A DNA stretch of 35,585 bases, taken from Spirochaetales bacterium (GTDB lineage: Bacteria; Spirochaetota; Spirochaetia; Treponematales; Treponemataceae). The notes under the pieces are model-generated. The model was not told the origin of the DNA. It saw only the letters and a program-made list of their open reading frames with translations, and did not search any database. The position numbers and the translations under genes are program-made. The DNA lies in the NCBI GenBank assembly GCA_030540405.1, contig JAUNWH010000028.1:1-35585 (forward strand), in the 5' to 3' direction. Below are positions 15,785 through 22,767 of the stretch, piece by piece (the first letter of the stretch is position 1; each line of letters starts with the position of its first letter).

Positions 15785-17374
15785 TTATTTCTTTTTACTG
15801 AAAATTCTGTAGTTTAGCCATGGAAATATTTTGTTTTTTCTTTCGCATGAAGTAAGCCATTCTGTACTTACAGTGTTGCTTGCCAATGAGTCAAATACAT
15901 GCGTGAATGAAAGAATTTCATCTTTAAAAAGCTCTTCTATGTAGCTTGGTGTTTTTCTATCATGGAGCATTGCCGGCCAGTCTCCGCTTTGAGCTAAAAG
16001 CACTTGTTTCGCCGCCATGTTCAAGAGACGTTCTTTCAATGATGTTTCAGAAGGAAATCTTTCTGCAAGGTCTATTATGCGCTGAGTTGCTTTTCTTGTG
16101 TAGCGTATCATCCAGCTGTTTGTGTTATCCAAAAGATCTTCCCCGTAGCCAAGACCGTTTGCCGAGCATTGATAAGGCTTAATTTTAGGCAAAGAAAACT
16201 GCTTGTCTAAAAGATTCTTGCAAAGCTCGAATTCAAAGCCTCTTTTGCTTGCTCTGCATCTAATCACATTTTCAAGCCATTCAACGCCTTCATGCCATTT
16301 CTGCCCAAGAAATTCAGCTGGAATTGCGCATACTAGAACTGCGTCTTTTTTTTGCATTATGTTTGCCGCTTGCTCAAGTTTTTCAGCCTTGGAAGTATAA
16401 AAGTTAAGCGCGTCTCTTATAATCTGCTTTTCTGCTTCTGCGGAATTATAAGGAATAAGATTGTCATCTTCGCTTTCATTGCTCCAATATTTGAAGCCAG
16501 TTGGAATTCTTGCATCGGTTTTTCCAAAAAAATCGCCAAGTCTTTCCTGTTCAAGGTCGAATCCTATGTCTCGGATTTGAGAGCGGTAGGCTTCGTTTGT
16601 GAAAAATCCGTCTTCTCCTGCTATGTCCTGCGGAGTGTCCGGGTCGCTTCCGAAAATTACGAGCGAATTTTTTGTTCTGACAGGTGAAAATATTCCTTCT
16701 TGCGGGCATTGCTCAGAAAACAAGATTGCTCTTGCGTCAAGAACTGTATAGTTTATTCCGTAAGAGCGCAGCGGCTTTTCAAGTTTTTTGTCCCATCCCA
16801 TATATGGAAGCCAGAACCCGTCTCCAGTGTCGCCAAAAAAATTTCTCTGTGAATAAAGCCCTGTTTCAATTTGAGCGTTAATGGCTTCTGGATAGTCGCT
16901 GTAGTGCGGAAGATACGAAAAAGTTGCTGCAGTTGGAATAAGTTCAAGAATGCCGAGCTTTTCAAAGTATCTTATTTTTCCAAGAAGATTTTTTCCGTAA
17001 GTTTCTGTAAAGTCCGCTTTTGTTCTTTCTATTGATTCAAGGCAGCTTTTTGCTTGTTCAAGGCAGTTTGAGTTTTTGCATCTTGAAATTTCTGCATTTC
17101 CAAGCTTAATCAGCTCATCAAGGTATTCTATATATTTGTCTTGAATGCTGGAATCTGAAAGAAGCGCGCAAATTGATGGTGAAATTACAAGTCCAAGCTT
17201 GAACGGAACATTCTCTTTTTCAAGCTGGCAGAACATATTCAAAAGCGGAATGTAAGTTTCTGTTATAGCGGAAAAAAGAATGCTGTTTTGAACTTGAAAG
17301 CCTTCTTTGCCTTCAGTCTGCGGAATGTAGCCTTGGTTTGCTTCTATTATTAAAACAAGTTTTTTTTCAGACAT
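15785..17374 (-). CDS. GH57-family glucan branching-like protein, catalytic residues apparently lost
   Basis: The 529-residue protein has the plan of GH57 alpha-glucan branching enzymes with a C-terminal DUF1957 helical domain (about 400-529: SWMIRYTRKATQRIIDL, LAQSGDWPAML). In active members the nucleophile Glu lies in a WLPEC/AECGY-type motif. Here the matching segment reads FWLPYMGW (187-194), with Tyr191 in its place. The acid/base Asp of the DTELFGHWW-type motif corresponds to Pro352 in IPAEFLGQKW. The first family motif (HxHLPY) is also altered to EANQGY. By this reading it is a non-catalytic relative, perhaps glycan-binding. It is co-transcribed with the DUF4912 gene 11 nt upstream. 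The family is secure; the inactivity is inferred by eye. Confidence 0.82.
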   Translation of the reverse strand: MSEKKLVLIIEANQGYIPQTEGKEGFQVQNSILFSAITETYIPLLNMFCQLEKENVPFKLGLVISPSICALLSDSSIQDKYIEYLDELIKLGNAEISRCKNSNCLEQAKSCLESIERTKADFTETYGKNLLGKIRYFEKLGILELIPTAATFSYLPHYSDYPEAINAQIETGLYSQRNFFGDTGDGFWLPYMGWDKKLEKPLRSYGINYTVLDARAILFSEQCPQEGIFSPVRTKNSLVIFGSDPDTPQDIAGEDGFFTNEAYRSQIRDIGFDLEQERLGDFFGKTDARIPTGFKYWSNESEDDNLIPYNSAEAEKQIIRDALNFYTSKAEKLEQAANIMQKKDAVLVCAIPAEFLGQKWHEGVEWLENVIRCRASKRGFEFELCKNLLDKQFSLPKIKPYQCSANGLGYGEDLLDNTNSWMIRYTRKATQRIIDLAERFPSETSLKERLLNMAAKQVLLAQSGDWPAMLHDRKTPSYIEELFKDEILSFTHVFDSLASNTVSTEWLTSCERKNKIFPWLNYRIFSKKK

Positions 17375-17385
17375 TGTTGATTCCT

Positions 17386-18051
17386 TTAGTTTGAAAATGA
17401 CTGTCTATGGTTTAGGAAATTATCATGCAGAATTTTCTTTATTCCAGAAAGCTGTACTAGCGGTGGAAACTCAAGTTTTTTTCCTGGCTGCATTTCAAGA
17501 ATTCTTTTGCTTTCCTCTGGAATTTCAATCATTCTGGTTGACGCAAGAATTTCCGCGCTTTTTCCGCTGAAAGAAGCCGCCAAGTCTATTCTTGCGAACT
17601 TTTTTCCGCCAGGAATCATAATGTACTGCTCGTTAGGCTCAAGCGGAATTTTTACATCAAATGAATCATCTGATTTTTCTGATTCTGCAGAGTCAAAAAA
17701 TGAAATATGAAGGAAAGCGCTTTCAAATGAAAAATCCTGCGACAGTACAGAAATATCAGATTCTTTTATATCCCAGAACACAAAAAGCCATGCTGGATTT
17801 CTAATAACAGCGTCTATGCAAGTGTTGTTGTATGTTTTGGGAAGTGTGTCTGGAACTGGATTGTCGTCGTCTGAAATTTGAACTTCCGGTTTTTTTTCTG
17901 CCGATTCAAACTCTTCTTCCGCCTCCAAAAGCTCTCCAATTATAAAACGGCGGTCAAGATCGCCCGGAATATCTATTCCATATTTATCAGCAAAGGCGAT
18001 AAGCTGTGATGTTGACATTGCCTCTAGCTGCTGTCGGGATGCAAATTTCAT
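17386..18051 (-). CDS. DUF4912 domain protein
   Basis: The 221-residue protein has a short N-terminal helix-extended-loop-helix-like segment (QQLEAMSTSQLIAFADKYG, a Rho-N or SAP-type fold), an acidic linker and a DUF4912 domain from about residue 80 (the NPAWLFVFWDIKE motif, later IMIPGGKKFARIDL). DUF4912 proteins are commonly encoded next to GH57 branching-type genes, as here, and may bind sugar polymers; the function is not proven. No signal peptide is seen, so it is probably cytoplasmic. It is first in the operon with the GH57-like gene. The start at 18051 lacks a Shine-Dalgarno sequence but fits a near-leaderless promoter. Confidence 0.85.
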   Translation of the reverse strand: MKFASRQQLEAMSTSQLIAFADKYGIDIPGDLDRRFIIGELLEAEEEFESAEKKPEVQISDDDNPVPDTLPKTYNNTCIDAVIRNPAWLFVFWDIKESDISVLSQDFSFESAFLHISFFDSAESEKSDDSFDVKIPLEPNEQYIMIPGGKKFARIDLAASFSGKSAEILASTRMIEIPEESKRILEMQPGKKLEFPPLVQLSGIKKILHDNFLNHRQSFSN

Positions 18052-18060
18052 AACTTGCTA

Positions 18061-18089
18061 ATAATCGCTAAAAAAAAAACTTTTGTCAA
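18061..18089 (-). promoter_or_regulatory. Promoter of DUF4912-GH57 operon with a T10 spacer
   Basis: TTGACA (18089-18084), a 17-nt spacer and GATTAT (18066-18061) end 9 nt before the ATG at 18051, leaving only 2-3 nt of leader. Ten consecutive T (A on the plus strand, 18070-18079) fill the middle of the spacer. Confidence 0.55.
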
Positions 18090-18135
18090 TGTAGATTCCA
18101 ATGTTCATCCACTGGGTAATGGCAATAAAAGTTTA

Positions 18136-18165
18136 TTGTTGAAAACAGGCGCTTTTTTTTATAGA
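18136..18165 (+). promoter_or_regulatory. Promoter of ilvB, near-leaderless arrangement
   Basis: TTGTTG (18136-18141), an 18-nt spacer and TATAGA (18160-18165) lie 8 nt before the ATG at 18174. No Shine-Dalgarno sequence is present. No leader-peptide attenuator is visible. Confidence 0.5.
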
Positions 18166-18173
18166 ATGGCGGA

Positions 18174-19910
18174 ATGATAAAAGCTACAGGTTCACAGATT
18201 ATTTTAAAGCTTCTTGAAATGGAAGGTGTTAAGTATGTCGCTGGAATTCCAGGCGGTCAGATTCTTCCCTTGTATGATGAATTGAATAAATCTTCTATAA
18301 AGCATATTTTAGTGCGCCATGAGCAGGCGGCCGGCTTTATTGCTCAGGGAATGTCGCGTTCAACAGGAATTCCTGCTGTTTGCATGGCGACTTCTGGACC
18401 AGGTGCAATGAATCTGCTTACTGCCATTGCAGATGCAAGGTGCGATTCAATTCCGATTGTTGCGATTACGGGGCAGGTTAATACATCTTTGATTGGAACA
18501 GATGCTTTTCAGGAAGCCGATACATTCGGACTTTCTTTTCCTATTACAAAACACAGCATGATGGTAAAGTCAGTTTCTGATCTTCTGACTGCAATTCCTC
18601 TTGCGTTTGAGATTGCCTCTAGCGGACGCCCCGGACCTGTCCTTGTTGATGTTCCGCGCGATGTTCAGACTGGATTTGCAGAATTTGAAGAATGGCCTAA
18701 AATCCGTTCCGCTGAGGAAGTAAAGAAATCAGTTTTTGCAAGAAAATTTTCTACTCCAGAAGATAAAATTCCTTGTGTCGTTGAAGAAATGGCGCAGGTT
18801 CTTTTGTCTAGTGAACGTCCAGTGCTTTATATTGGAGGCGGATGCAATTCTCCTGTGGCTTCATCTGCTATAAAAACTCTTCTTGAGTCTTTTGACGCTG
18901 CGGCTGTAACAAGTCTTATGGGAATAGGCACATTGCCTAAGAACTTAAAAAACAATCTTGGCATGGTTGGAATGCATGGCTCTTATGCGGCGAACAAGGC
19001 AATGCATGATGCTGATGTGGTTCTTGCAATGGGAGTCCGCTTTGATGACAGGGCGACTGGTGCGATTGCAAAATTCTGTCCGGAAGCAAAAATTCTCCAT
19101 ATAGATATTGACGCTGCTGAAATAAACAAAATACTTCCTTCAAGTTGCTCTTTAGTCTGCGATGTGGAAGCAGCTCTTCCGCTTCTTGTTTCAAAAATAA
19201 AAGAATCTGATGATAAAAAATTTGCCGCTCAAAGAAAGACTTGGCTGGAATCTCTTTGTTCTGTTTTTGAGCAGACAGAAAGCTTTGAGCTTGGACGTGG
19301 AAAGAAATCAGATTCAGTAAATCCACGTAAGTTTATAAATGAAATTCCTTTGAATGCAAAAAAAGCGGGGCTTTCTTCAAAAGACATAATTGTTACAACA
19401 GATGTTGGGCAGCATCAGATGTGGGCGGCGCAGTATTATCCTGTGGAATATCCTCGTCAGTTCTTAACTAGCGGCTCTTTGGGAACCATGGGCTTTGGTT
19501 TGCCTGCCGCAATTGGAGCAGCCATTGCAAATCCAGCGAAAAAGGTTGTGTGCATATCTGGAGATGGAAGCATTCTAATGAACCTTCAGGAACTTGCGAC
19601 TTTGAGCGAGCTTAATTTAAATGTTACAGTTATTGTTCTTGAAAATGGTGTGCTTGGAATGGTTCATCAGCAGCAGGAATACCTTTTTGAAAAAAACTAC
19701 AGCGCAAGTGAGTTTATAAAGAATCCTGATTTATTGAAAATTGCAGAAGGATTTGGAATTGAATCTATTGACGCAAATGCAGATCTTTTATGGGCAGAAA
19801 AAGCTTTTTCAGAAGGTCCTATGTTTGTGCGCCTTAAGATAGAAAGAGATGAAAATGTTCTTCCATTTGTAAAGGCAGGAAGCGCTAATATTGATGCAAT
19901 CAGGAACTAA
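18174..19910 (+). CDS. ilvB: Acetolactate synthase, large (catalytic) subunit
   Basis: This 578-residue ThDP- and FAD-dependent enzyme joins two pyruvates to acetolactate (or pyruvate and 2-oxobutyrate), the first common step of branched-chain amino acid synthesis. It has the N-terminal pyrimidine-binding domain with catalytic Glu50 in RHEQAAG and the SGPGAMNLLTAI stretch, a central FAD/Rossmann domain (about 195-345, GMHGSYAANKAM, GVRFDDRATG), and the C-terminal pyrophosphate-binding domain with GDGS at about 463. Length matches biosynthetic IlvB. No ilvN regulatory subunit gene adjoins it; the next gene is on the other strand. Confidence 0.93.
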   Translation: MIKATGSQIILKLLEMEGVKYVAGIPGGQILPLYDELNKSSIKHILVRHEQAAGFIAQGMSRSTGIPAVCMATSGPGAMNLLTAIADARCDSIPIVAITGQVNTSLIGTDAFQEADTFGLSFPITKHSMMVKSVSDLLTAIPLAFEIASSGRPGPVLVDVPRDVQTGFAEFEEWPKIRSAEEVKKSVFARKFSTPEDKIPCVVEEMAQVLLSSERPVLYIGGGCNSPVASSAIKTLLESFDAAAVTSLMGIGTLPKNLKNNLGMVGMHGSYAANKAMHDADVVLAMGVRFDDRATGAIAKFCPEAKILHIDIDAAEINKILPSSCSLVCDVEAALPLLVSKIKESDDKKFAAQRKTWLESLCSVFEQTESFELGRGKKSDSVNPRKFINEIPLNAKKAGLSSKDIIVTTDVGQHQMWAAQYYPVEYPRQFLTSGSLGTMGFGLPAAIGAAIANPAKKVVCISGDGSILMNLQELATLSELNLNVTVIVLENGVLGMVHQQQEYLFEKNYSASEFIKNPDLLKIAEGFGIESIDANADLLWAEKAFSEGPMFVRLKIERDENVLPFVKAGSANIDAIRN

Positions 19911-19920
19911 AAAGTTTAAG

Positions 19921-19970
19921 CATTCCCGTGCACTAAGTTCACCTTGCTGTGCGCTTGTTGCATAGGAATG
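19921..19970. repeat. Inverted repeat between ilvB and the nitroreductase gene
   Basis: CATTCC (19921-19926) and GGAATG (19965-19970), with adjoining TGC/GCA, form an interrupted stem. The sequence CATTCCCGTG also occurs inside the 3370-3445 repeat as the ATTCCCGTG arm, so this may be a decayed relative. It lies between two convergent genes; no good terminator is seen there. Confidence 0.35.
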
Positions 19971-20011
19971 TAAAATTGGTATTTTGCGTAATAAGAACGC
20001 GGGCGCTTGCC

Positions 20012-20536
20012 TTAAAGTTCTACTGTCGTTTCTGAAAGTTCTTTTCTCATAAAGTGCCTTTCGCTTGGGGCGGAATCTTCCGCTGGGTAGCCAATATCTA
20101 GCAAACATACAAGTTCAAGGTCTTTTATCTGCGGAAAAACGTCATAGATTTTCTGGCTGTCGTATCCTCTTGCCCATAAAGTTCCTAATCCTAGTTCTGT
20201 GGCTTCCATCATCATTGCTGTTGTTACAATGGCTGCATCGGCTTCTCCTCCGTCATAATCTGGATAATGAGTGTCCGCAGGGTTTTTGTAGCTTATTTTT
20301 TTGTCATAGCAAACCATAAGCACAACAGGCGCATGGTAAGACATTGGTGTTGCTCCGTAAATCTTTTCTAGCGCATTCTTGCTTTTTATGATGAATATTT
20401 TGTGAGACTGGCTGTTTTTCGCTGTTGGAGCTAGTCGTCCTGCCTCAAGAATTTTTGCAAGTTTTTCATCTTCAACCTTCTGGCTTGAAAATTTTCTTAC
20501 TGAATACCTTTTTTTTGAAAGCTCAATGAAATCCAT
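20012..20536 (-). CDS. Nitroreductase family protein
   Basis: The 174-residue FMN-dependent oxidoreductase has the family start RYSVRKF (9-15), the LEAGRLAPTAKNSQSHK flavin-contacting stretch (30-47), EADAAIVTTAMMMEATELGLGT near 95-116 and a C-terminal LLDIGYPAE. Such enzymes reduce nitro compounds, quinones or flavins using NAD(P)H in the cytoplasm; the natural substrate cannot be told from sequence. AGGAGG lies 5 nt before the ATG. It has its own promoter region (TTGAAA, 17 nt, TAATAT further upstream) and stands alone, convergent with ilvB. Confidence 0.9.
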   Translation of the reverse strand: MDFIELSKKRYSVRKFSSQKVEDEKLAKILEAGRLAPTAKNSQSHKIFIIKSKNALEKIYGATPMSYHAPVVLMVCYDKKISYKNPADTHYPDYDGGEADAAIVTTAMMMEATELGLGTLWARGYDSQKIYDVFPQIKDLELVCLLDIGYPAEDSAPSERHFMRKELSETTVEL

Positions 20537-20642
20537 TTTTCCTCCTAGTTTTACTATAAAATATATTAAACTTATTGCTTATTATTTTCAATTTTTTTTC
20601 TAAAATCTTTTTATTTATGCAAAAAAGTATTAGTATTGTGGC

Positions 20643-22163
20643 ATGGGATTTTCAAGAGAAGAATTGGCTGAAAAATTTTTGAGGACTTATGTAAAGCCTT
20701 TCACCGCAAAGGATATGAAAAAAGTATTGAACACCCTTGGCTTTTCTGCTTCGCTGGAAGATGCAGTGGATTTTCTTTGCTCAAGTCCTAATGTTCTTGA
20801 GCTTGAGGACGGCAGGTTTGTTACGCACGCAGGAGCTTTTACTGGTGAGATTTTCAGCATAGTTCCAACTGCCGCAGAGGCGGATCAGGGAGTTTTTGTT
20901 CCGGGCGACAGATGTATGCCTTTTGTTGAAACAGATAGAATTTCTTCAACGCTTCGTTTTTATGTAAAGGGAAAAAAAGTTCCGTCAAAGGTTGGTGTTT
21001 TTGACAGCGATGATGCTATTGATATGTTCATGCTTTATGGTGAAGAATATGCTCCACAGTATATAGCATCTGATCCTGCGAATAAAGACTTGGATTTGGT
21101 TTCACGTGACTTTGAGCTTTCAAACACAGTTAAGCTTACGGGGCTTGACTTGGACTATCTTGCAGAAAAATACGGATATAAAAAAGGCGACAGAATCCTT
21201 TGCTGTGTTACTGACTGGAATGCAGGCAAGCTTAATATGATGATTCTTCATAGTGATGAAACTAGATTCGACAAAGGCGAAATTGGAGAAAAGCGGATTG
21301 AGTGGTTTTCGGAGCTTGAAAAAAGACTTCTTGAATGTTTTGAAAAACGCGGACCAATGACCTCAATAGAAGAACAGCTTGTTACAGTTTTTTTTGAAAA
21401 TAGAAGGACTCTATGCGTTCCTTACTGCGGCTCAATGGAAGAGTTTCTTTTTAAACATACAAACAAGATTTCTTTTGAGCATTACGGAGTGGAAACAAGA
21501 CTGTGGAGAAAAGGAGAAGAGGTTCCTGCGTTCGGAAAATGGAATTCTACGCTTGCACTGTTAAACAATGAGCTAAAAAAGAACATTACATTTGCGGAAT
21601 ACACGCTTAACTCTATTCCAGAGTTTGTTTATGACCAGATTGTGCTTGATGCTCTTTACCAGAAGAAAACAGACTATGTAAAGTATGCGCTGGATTTTAT
21701 CTGCCGTGATGATTTTTCTCTTGATGATATTCAGCTTCAAAAAATTATCTTGTCGCTTAAAGAAAGATATGCTATTCTTCAAAAAGATTACAACTGGTTT
21801 GCAGATCAGACCCTTGGAGCAGTCAGAAAAAAAACACTGGAACTTTATGGAAATGTTTCCTCGCTAGTAAGGAAAATTGATTTTCTTGGTGAATTGATTC
21901 TGAATCTGCCTAGCCAGGAAGTTGTGGTTCTTGCCCAGCTTCATGGTCATATCCTGCGTATGATTGAAACTATTGCTTCTGATCCAACTGCGGAAGAAAC
22001 TGCGGATGCGCTGCTTCTTTCATTGGACGGAATGGAATGGAACTTTGAGGATATAAAGGGAATTCTTGAGTCTTCTCTTGCAAAAGAAAAGCAAAGCCAG
22101 TTCAAGGTAATAAAGGGCGGTTCATGCGTCGCTGGCAGAATCAGTTCTTTCAAGAAAAAGTAA
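20643..22163 (+). CDS. Conserved protein of unknown function upstream of PTS EIIA
   Basis: The 506-residue cytoplasmic protein has no signal peptide or membrane segment. The first 70 residues (REELAEKFLRTYVKPFTAKDM, FLCSSPNVLELEDGRFV) look like a winged-helix-type module in which a small domain reads a short beta-hairpin, but I cannot name the family. The rest is mixed alpha/beta and then helical (about 330-480). No enzyme motif is recognised. The ATG at 20643 has a TAGTAT 6 nt upstream and no Shine-Dalgarno sequence, so it may be leaderless, though the -35 is poor. The PTS EIIA gene begins 26 nt after its stop, so the two may share a regulatory role. Confidence 0.75.
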   Translation: MGFSREELAEKFLRTYVKPFTAKDMKKVLNTLGFSASLEDAVDFLCSSPNVLELEDGRFVTHAGAFTGEIFSIVPTAAEADQGVFVPGDRCMPFVETDRISSTLRFYVKGKKVPSKVGVFDSDDAIDMFMLYGEEYAPQYIASDPANKDLDLVSRDFELSNTVKLTGLDLDYLAEKYGYKKGDRILCCVTDWNAGKLNMMILHSDETRFDKGEIGEKRIEWFSELEKRLLECFEKRGPMTSIEEQLVTVFFENRRTLCVPYCGSMEEFLFKHTNKISFEHYGVETRLWRKGEEVPAFGKWNSTLALLNNELKKNITFAEYTLNSIPEFVYDQIVLDALYQKKTDYVKYALDFICRDDFSLDDIQLQKIILSLKERYAILQKDYNWFADQTLGAVRKKTLELYGNVSSLVRKIDFLGELILNLPSQEVVVLAQLHGHILRMIETIASDPTAEETADALLLSLDGMEWNFEDIKGILESSLAKEKQSQFKVIKGGSCVAGRISSFKKK

Positions 22164-22189
22164 AAGCGGGTTACGAGGAGTGTTCTATT

Positions 22190-22666
22190 ATGGAAGATTT
22201 TGATATTGGTCTTCTTTTTGAGCGTGGAGAAGTTTTAGAGAATGTGCCTGGAAATTCCTGTGCAAAAGTTTTTGAGTATATATGCGACCGCATTGTTGTT
22301 CCTTCTGGTCTTACTGCGCACCAGCTTCAAAAAGAGCTTGTTGAGCGGGAGAAGGTTCTTAGCACGGCTGTTGGAAATGGAATTGCAATTCCTCATCCAC
22401 GTTATCCTCTTGTGAAAAACAGTGCTGAAAGCAAGATTGTTGTTGCGTATTTACGCGAGCCTCTTGATATGCAGGCTCCTGATGTAAAGAAAGTTTACGT
22501 AATGTTTATTATTCTTTCTGATTCTGCGCAGTTCCATATAAAAGTTCTGTCTGCCTTGGCGACTTTGTTTAAGAATGAAAAATTCCGCAAGGGAATACAA
22601 ACTTGCCCTTCAAAAGGCGAGCTTTTGGATTTGCTAAGAAGAATTTCACGTCCAGAACTCTTATAG
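22190..22666 (+). CDS. PTS EIIA type-2 domain protein (PtsN-like)
   Basis: The 158-residue protein is a single PTS EIIA-2 domain. The phospho-accepting histidine is H69 in GNGIAIPHPR, the classic family motif, and the C-terminal FKNEKFRKGI and DLLRRIS segments fit. Stand-alone EIIA domains of this type usually act in regulation (EIIA-Ntr) rather than sugar uptake, and no EIIB/EIIC gene is nearby, which supports that. I chose the ATG at 22190 because GGAG lies 9 nt upstream; a longer frame back to 22124 would overlap the preceding gene. It is the second gene after the unknown 506-residue protein. Confidence 0.88.
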   Translation: MEDFDIGLLFERGEVLENVPGNSCAKVFEYICDRIVVPSGLTAHQLQKELVEREKVLSTAVGNGIAIPHPRYPLVKNSAESKIVVAYLREPLDMQAPDVKKVYVMFIILSDSAQFHIKVLSALATLFKNEKFRKGIQTCPSKGELLDLLRRISRPELL

Positions 22667-22697
22667 AAGAAGCCTTTATTTTTAATCTTTTAGATGA

Positions 22698-22755
22698 TTG
22701 AAAAAACAGACGCTTAGTTGTAAAATACCACTAAAACTTTCCTTAATTTTAGTGG
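22698..22755 (+). promoter_or_regulatory. Promoter and palindrome upstream of tkt
   Basis: TTGAAA (22698-22703), a 17-nt spacer and TAAAAT (22721-22726) predict a start near 22733. A perfect 9-bp inverted repeat, CCACTAAAA (22728-22736) and TTTTAGTGG (22747-22755), covers that start. It could be an operator. If transcription starts further upstream, it could instead be a hairpin that partly covers the GGAG at 22754-22757. Confidence 0.6.
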
Positions 22756-22767
22756 AGTGTAACAACT

